Source: Bursaphelenchus xylophilus (lineage: Eukaryota > Nematoda > Chromadorea > Rhabditida > Aphelenchoididae). From it: DNA of 64,000 nucleotides. Below, in pieces: positions 1 through 12,420 of this stretch; position 1 is the first letter of the stretch, and each line of letters starts with the position of its first letter. The stretch lies in the NCBI GenBank assembly GCA_904066235.2, contig CAJFCV020000006.1:11718001-11782000 (forward strand), in the 5' to 3' direction. Made by a program: the position numbers and the translations under genes. The notes under the pieces are model-generated. The model had not been told where the DNA came from and searched no databases. It saw only the letters and a program-made list of their open reading frames with translations.

Positions 1-665
1 AAACTACTCAAAACTTCAAATTCGCGTTTCTCCTTGATGCTCAGACTTTACGAAAACAAATCACCGACCATTGGCTACACTGTGGACGAGTTTCATGGCC
101 ATAGGCCGGGTTTTCACCTAGTTATGACCTCTGACATTATCCATGGCGCTTGATGTCTCATGGGTAGCAAAACTACTCAAAGCTTCAAATTCACGTTTTT
201 CCTTGATGCTCAGACTTGACTGTAAGAAATTACATACTATTAGCTACACCGTTGACAAATGTCAAGGCCACAGGTCGAGTTGTCAACTACTTATGACCTC
301 CTATATTATCCATGGTACTTGATGTCTCATGGATAACAAAACTACTCAAACTTCATATTCACGTTTTTCCTTGATGTTCAAACTTTGCTGTAAGAAATTA
401 AATACTATTAGCTACACTGTTGACAAATGTCATGCCCAAAGGTCGAGTTTTCATCTAGTTATGACCTCTGATATTATTCAAGGTACTTGATATCTCGCGG
501 ATAACAAAACTACTCAAGACTCCAGATTCACTTGTTTTCTTGATGCTCAGACTTTTCTGTAAGAAATTACATACTATTAGCTACACCGTTGACAAATTTC
601 ATGGCCACAGGTCGAGTTTTCAACTACTTATGACCTCCGATATTATCCATGCCACCTCATGGCTG
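1..665. repeat. Tandem array, about 168 bp unit, about 4 copies
   Basis: The phrase AAACTACTCAAA recurs at about 1, 169, 339 and 507. Each unit continues with a diverged copy of a TTCAAATTCACGTTTTTCC block, a GTTGACAAATGTCATGGCC-like block and a TATTATCCATG word followed by GTCTCATGG. The array starts before the window. It may lie in an intron or downstream region of a gene to the left, which cannot be seen. Confidence 0.85.
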
Positions 666-1149
666 ACAAAACTCCATTTCCTCTGAAAACTGTCCTTATA
701 CGGCTATGATCTTTTATGTTATACATTCCGGAGATCACGCAGTTCAACAAGGACATTTGCTTTTATCCCTTTTCCTCCGCAAACCCCACATTAACCTTAT
801 ATTTTCGTTCAGCCACCTGCGCACTTTTCCAAGGGGCTTTTTCTTGGCGAAAAAATCGTCGTCCCCGCCGCGGAAGGGGGGCGAAAAAACCCTTCGGGAA
901 GGGGGGATCAGACGGACCCGAAGAACGGATGGAGAATATTTTGGTGCGTACTCTTTTGCGCCCTTCACCTTGTCCCGTCTCTTATTTTCATCATGATTGA
1001 CTTTCCCTCCTCGTTTTTTCGTCGCATTTTCGCGAATATTCACGCTCCAAATGCGACGGCGAAAATCCCTCGACACACTTCGAACAGAGTGTAGCATTTT
1101 CGGCGCTGATCCGATGTTTCTGCCTGAGGGCGGGATTTCGAAATTTTAA
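666..1149. other. Non-coding stretch, no gene seen
   Basis: There is a short GC-rich patch near 860-930 with repeated GAAGGGGGG. Overlapping short open frames on both strands show no recognisable protein and no splice context. I see nothing else here. Confidence 0.5.
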
Positions 1150-1745
1150 TTTTTGAAATGAAATTTTGGGTTTCAAAAAAGTTGTGGGATTTTGATGAAA
1201 CTTGGCACAAATTTAAATTAATATTTTTTAAGAGATATCTGAAATTTTCAGCTCGCGTTATGCAGAAATCACCGAGATTTTTAGCTTGGAAAATTCTGAA
1301 AATTAAAAATTTTTGGCGAGTTTCGCAACGAAAAATTGGCATTCTGTTCGAAATGAAGAGTATAAAATTTGAACAATAAATCAATTTTTTCCCTGCCAAA
1401 TCTGCAAAGATATAGGCAAAAAAAGTTTTTTTTTCTTTGCGGACGGAGAGACTATGCCAAATGAGGAGAGACAGTGAGAGAAAACGAAAAAAATCGTTTT
1501 TCCCCGATAACTTTGTGGATTTTATGTGGAAAAAATTGATTTTTTGTAGAAATTTTAAACTCCCCTTTTCGAACAGAGTGCCAATTTTTTATTCCGAAAA
1601 TCGCAAAAAAATTTTTTAATTTTTTTAATTTTTAATCTAAAAATCTCGAAAATTTGGGCAAATTATAAGCTAGAAGTCTCGGAGCTCTCTCTCTCAGAAA
1701 ACCCTATTCTAAATTTTCACCAAGTTTTATCAAAATCCGAGAGTC
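1150..1745. repeat. Fold-back element, family F3, copy 1
   Basis: The left half (GATGAAACTTGGCACAAATT ... GGCATTCTGTTCGAA ... TCTTTGCGGACGG) is followed by its inverted, diverged copy (GAGAGAAAACGAAAAAAATC ... CGAACAGAGTGCC ... CCAAGTTTTATCAAAATCC). The centre is near 1440. Related halves occur at 3000-3340, 3700-4020 and 52110-52680. No open transposase is visible, so this is probably a non-autonomous fold-back element. Confidence 0.8.
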
Positions 1746-2045
1746 AAATTTTGAGCATTGGGCGGCAAAATGAATGGAGTGGTCTAATAAAATTGATGGT
1801 CCTGAATTTTTTATTTGCATGGGAGCTATTGGCCTCGAGTTTCCTTCCGTTTTTGGGGGTTTGTTTATTTGACATTTGCCTCGAGGACAAGCGAATTTTC
1901 GGGTTTGACGACAAAAAAGAAATATTTTTTTTTGATTTTTTGGTTGAAAAATTAAAAAAAAAAAAAATTTTTTTTGAAAAATATTTAACGAAAAATATTC
2001 TACTATACCACTCTATTCCGAAAGTGCGTAGATTTTTTGCCGTGG

Positions 2046-2735
2046 CGCACTGTGCATTTTCTCTTTTTTGCACAGTGCGGTCTTTTTGAACAGAGTGCAC
2101 AGTGCATTTTGCTTTTTTTTTGCACTGTGCGGACTTTCCTAACGTTTTGCACAGTGCATTTTATCTGTTTTCTCGCACAGTGCGGGCTTTTCCAACATTT
2201 CGCACTGTGCACTCTCACTCATCGCGCGAAATCGCTTCAGAAATGTCGCAGCGACTCCCATGAAGACGAATTTTTTCGCGCGATGTTTTGGTTGCACGGT
2301 GCGAAATGTGAGGTGCAAAATGCAAAACGGGGTTTTTTGCACGGTGCGGTCCAAAAGTGGAGGTTTTTGCACAGTGCAATCAGTTGAAAATGGCTTTTGT
2401 CGCGCGATATTTTGGTTGCACAGTGCAAAATGTCAAATGCACGGTGCAAAATCGGGGTTTTTTGCACAGTGCAATCAGTTGAAAATGGATTTTGTCGCGC
2501 GATATTTTGGTTGCACAGTGCAAAATTTGTTTGTCAAATGAACGGTGCGAAATGGGGGTTTTGCACGGTGCAGTCCAAAAATCGGGTTTTTTACACAGTG
2601 CAATCAGTTGAAAATGGATTTTGTCGCGCGATATTTTGGTTGCACAGTGCGAAATGTCAAATGCACTGTGCGGTCCAAAAATCGGGTTTTTTGCACGGTG
2701 CAGTTCAAAAATCGAGGTTTTTGCAGTGCGGCGTC
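2046..2735. repeat. GCACWGTGC cluster A
   Basis: By eye there are about 13 copies of GCACAGTGC or GCACTGTGC, about five with G at the centre, and a few with one mismatch. The 3' part is also a roughly 115-140 bp tandem unit containing CAATCAGTTGAAAATGG and TGTCGCGCGATATTTTGG, about four copies. All six reading frames stay open in places only because the repeat lacks stops; it is not a gene. Confidence 0.9.
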
Positions 2736-2999
2736 GCAAAAAAAAGTCTGCGCATTTTGAAAAAACGTAGTACTTCCTGATCAGTAATTTGAAATTTTTG
2801 TTGACTTTTACCATCAATTTTTCCCTTATCACCTGACCACGCAACTCTTCGAAAGAGTTTTTTCACACATGTTATCGCTTCGAAACGGTCCGTTTATCGT
2901 TCCCATACGTTTTTGACTGTCTTTAATGTTTTTTTGGTCTCGATATTGAACGTTTTGTCATGATAATTTATGCGGAACGTCGAAAAAATTGTTTTATTT

Positions 3000-4020
3000 T
3001 TTTTTTCAAAAAAATTGTTTTCAATTTTGATGAAACTTGACAAAAATTTTGATTAAACTTTTTTAAGACATATCTGAAATCTTGCGCTCGCTATTTGCCC
3101 AAATTTTCGAGATTTTTTGGCTAAAAATTTTAAAAATTCCAAAATTTTTTTTGCAAATTTCGGAATCAAAAATTGGCATTCTGGTCGAAGTAGGGAGTAA
3201 AATATTTCCACAAAAAATCAATTTTTTCCGCGCAAAATCCACAAAGATACAGGCAAAAAACGTTTTTTTCTCTGTCTTCTCTGACCGTCTCCTCATTTTT
3301 CATACTCTCTCGGAAAAATTTGAAATATCTTGGGACCTGGTGAAAAATTGAAACTAAAATTTTTTCTAGTCGATAAATGGGCTATTTAGAGTGAAATTCG
3401 GTCAAAAATTTTTGGGGCCGGCATCAAAAAAAAAATTTTTTGAATTTTTTTTTCATTTTTTTTTTTTTTTTTTTTTTTTTTGATTTTTTCCGGTCATTCG
3501 CCGACTGTCTGACTAATTTTTTATGGCTCTCGTCTACCGAAAAGCATGAGTCATACGAAATTTTTCCAAAAGTTTACACTTTTCTTATCGCCGGAAGCTT
3601 CTTTTATAAATTGGTCATGATCGCTCCCACCCCCTCAAATTTTCTCCCATAACCATCAAGAGCTTTTACTATTTTCCCATAGGGTCTAATTTTAATTTTG
3701 CGAGGAACCTAAAAGCGTGAGAGACTATGAAAAATGAGGAGGGACGGTCAGAGAAAACGAGAAAAAATCGTTTTTTGCCGATAACTTTGTGGATTTTCTG
3801 TGGAAAAAATTGATTTTTTGTGGACAATTTTTACTCACTATTTCAAACAGAATGCCAAATTTTTATTGCTAAAATCGCAAAAAAAATTGGAATTTTTTTA
3901 ATTTTCAAGTTAAAAATCTCGAAAATTTGAGCAAATTTGGAGCTAAAAATCTAGAATCTGTCTTACAAAATTCTAGTCAAAATTTTTGCCAAGTTTTATC
4001 AAATTCTGTGAACTTTTATT
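3000..4020. repeat. Fold-back element, family F3, copy 2
   Basis: Left half 3000-3340 and inverted right half 3700-4020 match the F3 copy at 1150-1745, with the internal words GGCATTCTGGTCGAA and AAACAGAATGCC. The 3340-3700 interior holds a poly-T run (about 3440-3481) and unrelated sequence. No coding capacity was recognised. Confidence 0.75.
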
Positions 4021-4339
4021 TTTTGAGATTTTTTGACTTTTTTCGTCATTTTTGATCAAATTTCCCTCAAAATTTCAATGTCCGCCGGATCAGTAGGCCT
4101 TATGACTCTTTCCTTTTCCATTATTCATCATCGCAATGTTCCGAAATTCCCTTTTCGATATCATTTTTTTGTAATTCTCGGGGCCATACCCCAAAAATCG
4201 AAAAAAAATTGGGCCTGAAAATTTCTCGCAGTGTAAAAACGATGATTTCCACAGTGAATCATCGGACTTTCTCTCTCCTCTCTCGCGATTCGTCCGAAAA
4301 TTCTTTCCCTTTACTTTTTTGTTGCTTAGGAAGCGAAAA

Positions 4340-6043
4340 ATGTCCGGCTGGGATGCGTACGTGAACAACTTGTTGGAGAGCTCGGATGGCATCAAGAAAG
4401 CCGCGATTGTCGGCCTCGAGGATGGCTCAGTGTGGGCCAGAAGCAGCGATTTCAAAGTGAGTGGCGCAGTTTTGAAAGTTGTTGCAAGTTTAGAGCACTT
4501 TTTTATATTACACTTGAGATCAGACCCAAGAATTTTGTTTTATAAAAAAATCGGGTCCTGCCACGAAAATTATGAAAAATTTTGAGAGTAAAATACGACC
4601 ACACCATTTAAGACTTTTCTAAAAAAAAGAAACACCGTTTTCAGTTAATTTTTTGGAGTTCAGAGCACTTTTCTATATTACACTTGAGACTTGATCCAAA
4701 AATTTGATTTTATCAAAAAGTATGGGTCCCAACAAGAAATTTTTTGAAGCTTTACTTGTAAAATACGAAGAGGAACATCATGTGTCCTACTTGTTTGAAA
4801 TAATGTCGCTAAAACAATTTTTTAAAACCGAATCAGCATGAAACATTCACCGTGACATTAGGTGTTCCACGGATAATATAAGTGCTTAAAAACTTAGTTA
4901 ATAAGCTTCCTGTGGAACAGAAGTTTAGCTGCTCTACTCTAGATCTCTTATGGCACTTTTCTTTCTAAGTTTATGTTGATACGGTCATCTTTGACTGTTC
5001 TGTGATCCAAAATATTCATGATGACATTAGATGTCTCATGAGTAATATAAGTGGTCGTAATAAGTAGATGTTAAATTTTTTGGGCTAGAAAGGCAGAGTA
5101 TTCAAACTAGATTCCCTAATGCACCTTGATAGGAAATTAGAAGGCAATATACAGCGTGCCCAACCTTCTATGGCTTAAGATATTCACCATACCATTATAG
5201 GTCTCATGGATAATATAAAGGCTTGCAAAACGTAGATAATCAATTGTGTGGAAGTAATAATTTTGTTTGGAAAAACTAGATGCCCTAAGGCATGTATAGG
5301 ACCAATTTTATTCTCATTGAGGCACTTTCCGAATAATTATGGCCTAAAACATTACCCATGCCATAAGAGGTCTCATGGATAATATAAAGGCTTGCAAATC
5401 GTAGATAATCAATTGTGTGGAAGTAATAATTGTACTTGGAAAAACTAGATGCCCTAAGGCATGTCTAGGACCAATTTTATTGTCATACAGACATCTTCCG
5501 CATTAATATGGCCTAAAATATTAACCATGCCATTAGAGGTCTCATGGATAATATAAAGGCTTGCAAACCATAGATAATCAATTGTCTGGAAGTAATAATT
5601 TTGCGTGGAAAGACTAGATACCCTAAGGTATATTTAGGCCCAATTTCATTGCATTCGAGGCACTTCCCGACCTAATATGACCTAAAATATTAACCATGCC
5701 ATTAGAGGTCTCATGGATAATATAAATATCTCCGAATCCCCGCTAACCACCTTAAAACCGACATTTCCAGGCCACAGATGCCGAGCTCAAGTCGCTAGTT
5801 GGTAGCTTCAAGAACATCGACGCCGTTCCGCAGACCGGCTCCGACCTGGAAGGCCTTCATTACGTGGTACCCCGAGTGGAAGAGAACCTGATTTTCGGGA
5901 AGAAGGGAAGCCAAGGCTTCTGCGCCGTCAAGTCCAACACTGCCGTCATTTTGGCCGTGTTCGAGGGCGAGACCGGCGCCGGATCCGCCACTCGTGTCGC
6001 CGTCGAGAAGCTGGCTTCGTATCTACAGGACACTGGTTATTAA
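4340..6043 (+). CDS. pfn: Profilin A (actin monomer-binding protein)
   Basis: Exons 4340-4456 and 5771-6043 join in phase 0 to give 129 residues, the usual profilin length. The N-terminal helix begins MSGWDAYVNNLLESSDG, the typical profilin start whose W and Y help bind poly-proline. LIFGKKGSQGF and the C-terminal helix VAVEKLASYLQDTGY are typical of the actin-binding face. Profilins bind G-actin, poly-proline proteins and phosphoinositides in the cytoplasm. A likely trans-splice acceptor (TTGCTTAG) lies about 11 bases before ATG, and AATAAA is at 6168. The 1.3-kb intron is filled by a tandem array. The paralogue at 28937-29486 has its intron at the same codon. Which C. elegans pfn this matches is not resolved. 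Confidence 0.95.
4845..5735. repeat. Tandem array in the profilin A intron, about 170 bp unit
   Basis: The phrase AGGTCTCATGGATAATATAA recurs at about 5190, 5365, 5535 and 5705, with weaker copies near 4860 and 5030, so the period is 167-175 bp. Each unit carries a CATGCCATTAGAGGTCTCAT block and an AGGCTTGCAAA block. A related direct repeat (AGAGCACTTTTCTATATTAC) sits at about 4490 and 4665. Confidence 0.88.
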
Positions 6044-6639
6044 ATTTGATTGTTTTTCGGTAATTTTTTCGTAAACAAAATTCTCGGTAATGCTTTTCCA
6101 ACTACATAACGTTCAAATCATTTGGTTTTGTCGGCTATTTATTCGATTTTAATTCATTTTTTTGGTAAATAAATCTCAATTTTTTGGGAAATCTTTCGAT
6201 TTTTGGTCGTATTTTAGAGTTGGATCGATGGGGTTTTGATTGAAATTGAATCTAAGCGGCCGAATGGGCCTTTTTGAGGTATCTTGAAGCTTTTGAATAC
6301 CAAAAACTTTTAAAAATCATCAAATTTTGCCATGGATAATATAATCAGATGATGGTAATGGCCTCTAGGAATGAATGCAACAGAGTTCTAGCAGTTCTAA
6401 GGCCAAACGAGTCTAAAAATACCTATTAGACTACACCACGTCGTTCTAGAAAACTTTTAGCAAGGAAAGTATGTCTATAGTACATCAAAAATTCAAATCG
6501 TATTTTAGAAGTCAAAAATGGTTTCGAGATAAGTGGAAATGGAAAATTAAGAGTAATTAGAGCCTTAGAAACAACGATTAGCTAGCAATTGACTGTTTAG
6601 GCTGGTTTCGGAGGCCTTGGGATATTATCCATGATGATT

Positions 6640-7130
6640 TTTTGACAAGGAAAGTACCTCTATGGGGTATGGAGTTACAGGTCGAGACATATATCAAAAA
6701 ACTCGCAATTTTTTCTGTTTCAGAATATGTAAAAATTAGCTGCCCAATTTTGGGTTTTAAGGGTGAAAAACCCCTCAGAACTTTTCTTGCAACACCACGC
6801 AAATGCCTCTTTTTGACCAAGTTTTTACCAATTCAGAAGCTTTGTTTTGAGCTAAAATAAACTCTGACATCTTGACAAGCCTTTTAATATCAAATTTGAT
6901 TAACACACTTAGCTCCAAACAAAACTTTTGAATTGGTAAAAACTTGGTCAAAAAGAGGCATTTGCGTGGTGTTGCGAGGAAAGTTGCGAGGGGTTTTTCG
7001 CCTTTACAACCCAAAATTGGGCAGCTAATTTTTATATATTCTGAATCAGTAAAATTTTGCGATTTTTTTTGATATATGTCTCGACCTGTAACTCCATACC
7101 CCAGAGAAGTATTTTCCTTGTCAAAAAAAT
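6640..7130. mobile_element. Palindromic element, family F2, copy 1
   Basis: The ends are TTTTTTGACAAGGAAAGTAC and its inverse. Each arm contains GGGTATGGAGTTACAGGTCG, CAGAATATGTAAAAATTAGC and GCAACACCACGCAAATGCC in inverted order around a centre near 6890. Arms are about 240 bp. Further copies are at 46360-47120 and 56169-56851. There is no transposase frame, so this is a non-autonomous fold-back or MITE. It lies between profilin A and elongin C, which are convergent. Confidence 0.88.
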
Positions 7131-7389
7131 CACCATGGATAATATTCCAAGGCCTGCAAAACCACCCAAAACAATCAATTGCTAGCTTCTCATAGTTTCT
7201 AATGCCCTAATCACTCCTAATTTTCCATGTCTACTTATCCTGAAACCATTTTTGACTTCTAAAATACGCTTCGAATTTTTGAAAAAAATTCAAATTTCCG
7301 AACAAAAAAAATTCCTATAGTCCGCAAAATTGACCCATTAATACCTTTATCGTTCAAATTTTGCTACATGACAAGAAAAAATTAGCTGC

Positions 7390-7851
7390 TTAGCAGTCAA
7401 GGAAATTGGCGGCCATCAAAAGTTCAAGTGCAACATCTGGAGTAATTGAGAATTCCGGGATCTCCGTGGCACTGTTTGTGAACCGGACCTTGTATGCAAA
7501 GTAATGGCAGACCTTTCTTAGGACATGGGATCTAAAAATTAAAAAAAAATCAATTTTTTCATCAAAAATTATATTACTTTAGCCAAAAATCAACCCAAAA
7601 CATCTCCAAAACTTACGGAATTTCCCTAAAATTGACTTCATTGCTCTCGTTCTCCGTGAATTGCCCGGGGCCACTCAGCATGGCCTTGATTGTGCCGGAT
7701 GTGACCACCAGATCTCTGCGGACTATGAATTCATGGCCATCGCTGGATATCAGCTTCACATAGGAAGAGTTCTCACCGCGCACAGAGGGTTCTAAATACA
7801 GAATTCACAATAGTCATTTAAATACTCACCATTCTTATCGCTTTCGACCAT
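7390..7851 (-). CDS. elc-1: Elongin C (TCEB1/Skp1-like BTB protein)
   Basis: Exons 7851-7830, 7791-7617 and 7531-7390 give 112 residues, the same length as human elongin C. Recognisable stretches are [48 protein letters not shown] and the C-terminus [11 protein letters not shown]. Elongin C has a BTB/POZ fold, pairs with elongin B, and links BC-box receptors to Cullin-2 ubiquitin ligases in nucleus and cytoplasm. The ATG follows a TTTAG acceptor by about 20 bases. The gene sits 128 bases downstream of the stop of the preceding minus-strand gene, which fits the second position of an operon. All three exons are short. Confidence 0.96.
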
Positions 7852-7979
7852 GTTTTTGGAAAATCCGCACCTAAACGTCAAGTATAATATAAAAATTGTC
7901 AAATAACTGATATGCAAGGGAGTTTAACCCCGGAATAAACGTTCAATAGAAAATAGAAAGCCTGAGTTTATTGTAAACA
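7852..7979 (-). promoter_or_regulatory. Probable operon junction (poly(A) signal, SL2-type acceptor)
   Basis: On the minus strand AATAAA (7972-7967) follows the upstream stop almost directly. A pyrimidine-rich stretch follows, then the acceptor GACGTTTAG ending at 7871, then about 20 bases to the elongin C ATG. An interval of roughly 100 bases between cleavage and trans-splice sites is typical of rhabditid operons. The use of SL2 is inferred. Confidence 0.65.
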
Positions 7980-9047
7980 CTATAATCGATCGCCTACAAC
8001 GTCTTTGACAGCGTCGACACCAAATTCTTTTTCTAACAGCTTGAACATCACGCAATACTTCGCATTCTCCGCCAAGATGTTCTTAATCTTAAGGCCTCGA
8101 TCGTTCAAAGCTAGCTTCAGCCGTGCGTTCCTAAAATCCAACAATAGTAAGACCAAAATTAACTTACGAATCTCGGAGTCGTTGATTTTCGGCCTTGAGG
8201 TCAAGATTAAGTTGATTTAAGTTGTATAACTGTTGCCGTTGCAATTCGCGCGGCCTATTTAATGTTACAATTCGTCGTATAGGGGCTTCCAAATGCGCCC
8301 TATCATCTTTGGGCTCAGGAGACTTCCTGGAAAAAAATTATGAGCAAATTTTATATTACACATGAGGCTACAAGGGAAAATCGAGACCAGACAGCTAAAA
8401 CAAACTCAAACGAAATAAATTGTGCTATAACTACCAAGGACAATTCATAATCTTACTATTAGTAAGCAATACCATCAACAAAACTTCTATTTTCGAAGTC
8501 CAAAATCAAAAACATTAATTTAGATGTCCAAAATTAAATAGCGCGAAAACTTACGCTGCAGACTCGACATCGATGTACTCATCAGCTACAATGACCTCTT
8601 CTGCTATCACATTTGGCATCACAGGGTCATAATCGTCCTTATGCGTCGTAACATAACGTTCTCGATATTCTACGTTCGAGCTGGTCGATGGATAAGATTC
8701 CTCATGGTACGCCGATATTTCACCACTAAACCAAAAAAATATAAAACAAAAATCAACATACTCTCCCAACATTTCCAACGACAGCACTGTATGGGCGAAT
8801 CGACCTTCTGGTTTTGGTCTAGAGGAGCCAGGAGATGTTAGACTAAAACAATATAAAATTTAAGCCAAAACTCTCTTACCATTCGCCATTTCCATTCGCT
8901 GAGCAAGCCCGGCGCTTTCTTGTGTTGATTATTGGCTTCCAACCTTCTTCATCACCTAAAAATCTCGATGATGGACATGAATTTATATTATACATGGCGC
9001 TACTGATAAAATTTCTTACCCAGATCATCCTTTGACATCGCAGACAT
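7980..9047 (-). CDS. Unrecognised coiled-coil protein, probable first gene of the elc-1 operon
   Basis: Exons 9047-9020, 8955-8880, 8842-8762, 8725-8555, 8326-8168 and 8130-7980 join in phase to 221 residues. I do not recognise the family. The N-terminus has a GDEEGWKPIINTRKRRAC patch with a basic cluster like a nuclear localisation signal. The middle is acidic and low in structure (VIAEEVIVADEYIDVES). The C-terminal 90 residues are a leucine-rich heptad region (LNLDLKAENQRLRDSNARLK), so probably a dimerising coiled coil; no classical bZIP basic region directly precedes it. The exon 3 acceptor was placed at TTGTTTTAG because the next AG would create a stop. The 36-base intron 8761-8726 is in frame and might be retained. 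Confidence 0.72.
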
Positions 9048-9770
9048 TTTTTGTGAACCGATAATCGTTTATCAGGGCAGATAAACAAGCGGATCTTGTT
9101 GTTTTCAACAGGATTTTCTGGTTTTGCGAGAAAAGCTTCTATAAAGTGACACTTGACCCAAATTGAGTTGTGTGTCAACTGTTCCCTTTATTTTTTTTTT
9201 GTTCTGCAAGGTGAATAATTGAGGTAGAAAGCGACCTCATGAGGTGTTTACAGTCGAATTTTATTGTTTACTATGCTTTAAAAAAAATTTGGGAGCTGTT
9301 TGCTTCCGTTTTCTTTGATTCTTTGCGACTTTTCAACTTGATGTCTAGTGTAATATAAACTACCGTAATATTCCTGGGTTGTTCATTTTAATTTGCCATC
9401 TAAATGCTTTGTTGGTCCTTGGGATCCATTATGCAGCCCATTACGACTCTATTCTTCCGTGAATATCCGTAAAATCCAGCGTTTGCCCTGCGGGCTTTAT
9501 CTCATAATGACTTTATTTCGGTTGAATGGCCAACACTAATGGGCCTTCCGAAGGTTCTTTGCTGTATTCTTTCGTTTTTTGGCCGATATTTTTTTTATTT
9601 TTTTGGATATGAATGAAGGTGCTAATGAGGGGGGATTTTTGGATTAACCCGGGCCATTTGAGAGGGTTCTTGGCGAGGGATTGGCCGCAAAATTGATCGA
9701 TAGGGCTTGCAGTTGATTGACAATGCTCTTTTGAGGGTTTTTTGGGGAAAAAATTGGAGGGAAGTTTTTT

Positions 9771-10268
9771 TGCACGGTGCGAAATTTTTTGAAGATTGCA
9801 CTGTGCGGAAAGATTTAGGAACTGCACAGTGCAATGAAAATTTTTGATGGGAAAAAATTTAAAAACTGGATTTTTGACTGGTTTGCGATTTTTTGAGCGT
9901 TTTCAATTTTTTCAAAAATTTTCGCACAGTGCAAAATTTTTCGAAGAATGCACGGTGCCGATAGGTTTAGGAACTGCACAGTGCAATGAAAATTTTGGAT
10001 TGAAAGAATAAAAACTGGATTTTTGATTGTTTTGCGACATTTTGAGCGTTTTCAATTTTCTTGCAATGTGCGAAAATTTTTGAACTCCGCACAGTGCAAA
10101 TTTTTTTGGAGTTTGCACGGTGCCGAAATATTTGGGAACTGCACAGTGCAATGAAAATTTTGGATTGGAAAAAAATAAAAAAAAAATGATTTTTGATCGT
10201 TTTGCGACTTTTTGAGCGTTTTCAATTTTCCCGCACTGTGCGAAAATTTTTGAACTCCGCACAGTGCA
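9771..10268. repeat. GCACWGTGC cluster B
   Basis: By eye there are about eight GCACAGTGC or GCACTGTGC copies plus three GCACGGTGC. They are embedded in about three diverged units of 150-170 bp containing CAGTGCAATGAAAATTTT and TGCGACNTTTTGAGCG. The palindromes stay constant while the linkers drift. Confidence 0.88.
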
Positions 10269-10799
10269 AATTTCCAAAACTCAAAATTGCCGGAGTTTTT
10301 TGCCCTTGGCAAAATTCCAAGGACATTTTTCAGCACTTTCCACAAATTTCCGACCCCACTTTAGCCGGTGCGATCAAGTTATGAGTCCCGGAAATCGCTC
10401 GGAATACCTGGTCTAACAGCGAAAGGAGGCTTGAATAAATATCGCGGGAGATTATGACGTCTACAAGCGGTCACTCGCGTTCTGTCTTCCCCGATCTACA
10501 TGTGACTGTGGGGACTCGACGGGGAAAAAGGTTTTCGGGTCCATTTTCAGGTTTGCTAACCTTTGAGTGGGCGTTGCTTCGGGAAAATTTTCGAAAATCG
10601 AGGCGTTCTTGGCGCGCCGATCCGATTTCTTGCCGCTTGACATACTTGGGTTTGGCATTTTGTGGCGAAAGTTTGGGGAAATTCGAAAAAAATTACATTA
10701 TTTATGACAAAAAATTGGTCTTGAAATTGTAAATATCTCATATTTTATGATGATTTAGAGCTTCTGCCATCTGTTTAGACAATTTTCCGACCGAAAAGT

Positions 10800-11395
10800 G
10801 AAGAAAATTTGAAAATTTTATATTATCCATGGCAAAAAATACCTACATTTTATGGATTTTGATGTCTAAACCTATGTTTTTTGTCTTTTCGTGCCTGTTT
10901 ATGACCTTTCCAACCTGTCTAGAGCATTTTCATCCAAAAATTCGAGAAAAATTATATTACACATGACAAAAAATACCTAAAATTTATGAATTTTGCTTTT
11001 CAAACCCGCGTTTTGTGACTTTTTTCGACTATTTAGGACCTTTCCTTTCTATCCAACGTATTTTACCCCCTAATTTCGAGAAAAATTATATTACACATGA
11101 CAAAAAATACCTAAAATTTATGAATTTTGTTTTTTAAAGCGAGATTTCGTGACTTTTTCCGATTATTTGGGACATTTCCTTTCTGTCTAAAGTATTTTAT
11201 CCCCTCATTTCGAGAAAAATTTTATTATCCATGACGAAAATTAGCTAAAATTTATGAATTTTGCCTTTCAAACCCACATTTTGTGACTTTTTCCATCTAT
11301 TTAGGACATTTCCTTTCTGTTTAAGGTCTTTTATCCTCTCATTTCGAGAAAAATTATATTATCCATGACGAAAATTAGCTAAAATTCGATCAAAC
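10800..11395. repeat. Tandem array, about 125 bp unit, about 5 copies
   Basis: The phrase GAGAAAAATTATATTACACA, or its variant ending TATTATCCATGAC, followed by AAAATTTATGAATTTTG, recurs at about 10805, 10945, 11085, 11215 and 11348. Each unit also has AGGACMTTTCCTTTCTGTC. Confidence 0.85.
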
Positions 11396-11804
11396 AAACG
11401 TATTTTACCCATCAAATCTTGATGAAACCCCCAAATTTGACGAAATCTCCAGGGTTTAGCGCTAAATTCGTAAAATCCCGGGGCCCCTCCGCTCTGGGTC
11501 CACTCCTTTGGGCCAATCTTTTTATGACAACGTCATATTCGGGCCTTGGGTTTTTAAACCCGACGGAAAAGAGTGGGGGAAATGTTTGAGGCCGAGTTAT
11601 AAAGTGTAATACACTCGCGAGCGTCGCCTTCATAAGCCTTATCCGGTTTAATTCTCCGCTCTTTTTTTTGGGCCGCGCACTAGGGATTGCGAAATTTCAC
11701 GGGTTTAATTAAAATTTTGTTGAATTTCGAGGTATGAGGATGTATTCTAGACAGTGTTGGGTTTAAATTGCTCGTTGTTTTTGTGGTTCCAGGAGATTTT
11801 CAAG

Positions 11805-12420
11805 ATTATATTACACTAGGTGGGCTAATGTAAAGTCTTCGATTTTGAGCCAATTTCTTTTGTAAAAAATGGTAAAACGAGAATAATTAGATCGTAAAAG
11901 GACTCAGTTTGACTTGTAGACCAAAAATTTGACCGGTTATGTCCGATTTTTTGCTTATATTACACTAGGTGGGCTAATATAAAGTCTTCGATTTTGAGCC
12001 AATTTCTTTTGTAAAAAATGGTAAAATGAGACTAATTAGATCGCAAAAGGACTCAGTTTGACTTGCAGACCAAAAATTTGGCCGGTTATGTCCGATTTTT
12101 TTGGTTATATTACACTAGATGGGCTGATATAAAGTGTTCGATTAAAAGACTATTTTTGGACGGAAGTTGCTGAAAATATGACTATATAGGTCGTAGAGGG
12201 ATCTAGTCTCTCTTCTATAAAGATTTTGAGAGATTTTTTTAGGAATTTTGGGTTATATTAGACTAGGTTCGTTAGTATAAGATCTTCAATTTTTGGACGA
12301 ACTTAGACGCCGCAAGCCTGAAAACAGGTTTAGTAAGACAGTATAGGCCTTAAAAAGTCCATACGAAAGCTAGTTTACTTCTAGTTTATTAGAAATTTCA
12401 CTTTTTTTAGTTATTTATAT
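11805..12420. repeat. Tandem array, about 145 bp unit, 3-4 copies
   Basis: The phrase TTATATTACACTAGGTGGGC followed by TAATATAAAGTCTTCG recurs at about 11810, 11957 and 12104, with a weaker copy near 12250. The units include AATTTCTTTTGTAAAAAATG and TTAGATCG. Confidence 0.85.

Noticed and set aside
2046..2735. CRISPR-like array
   Set aside because: Spacing of short palindromes looks regular in places, but the repeat is only 9 bp, the linkers are related to one another, and the host is a eukaryote.
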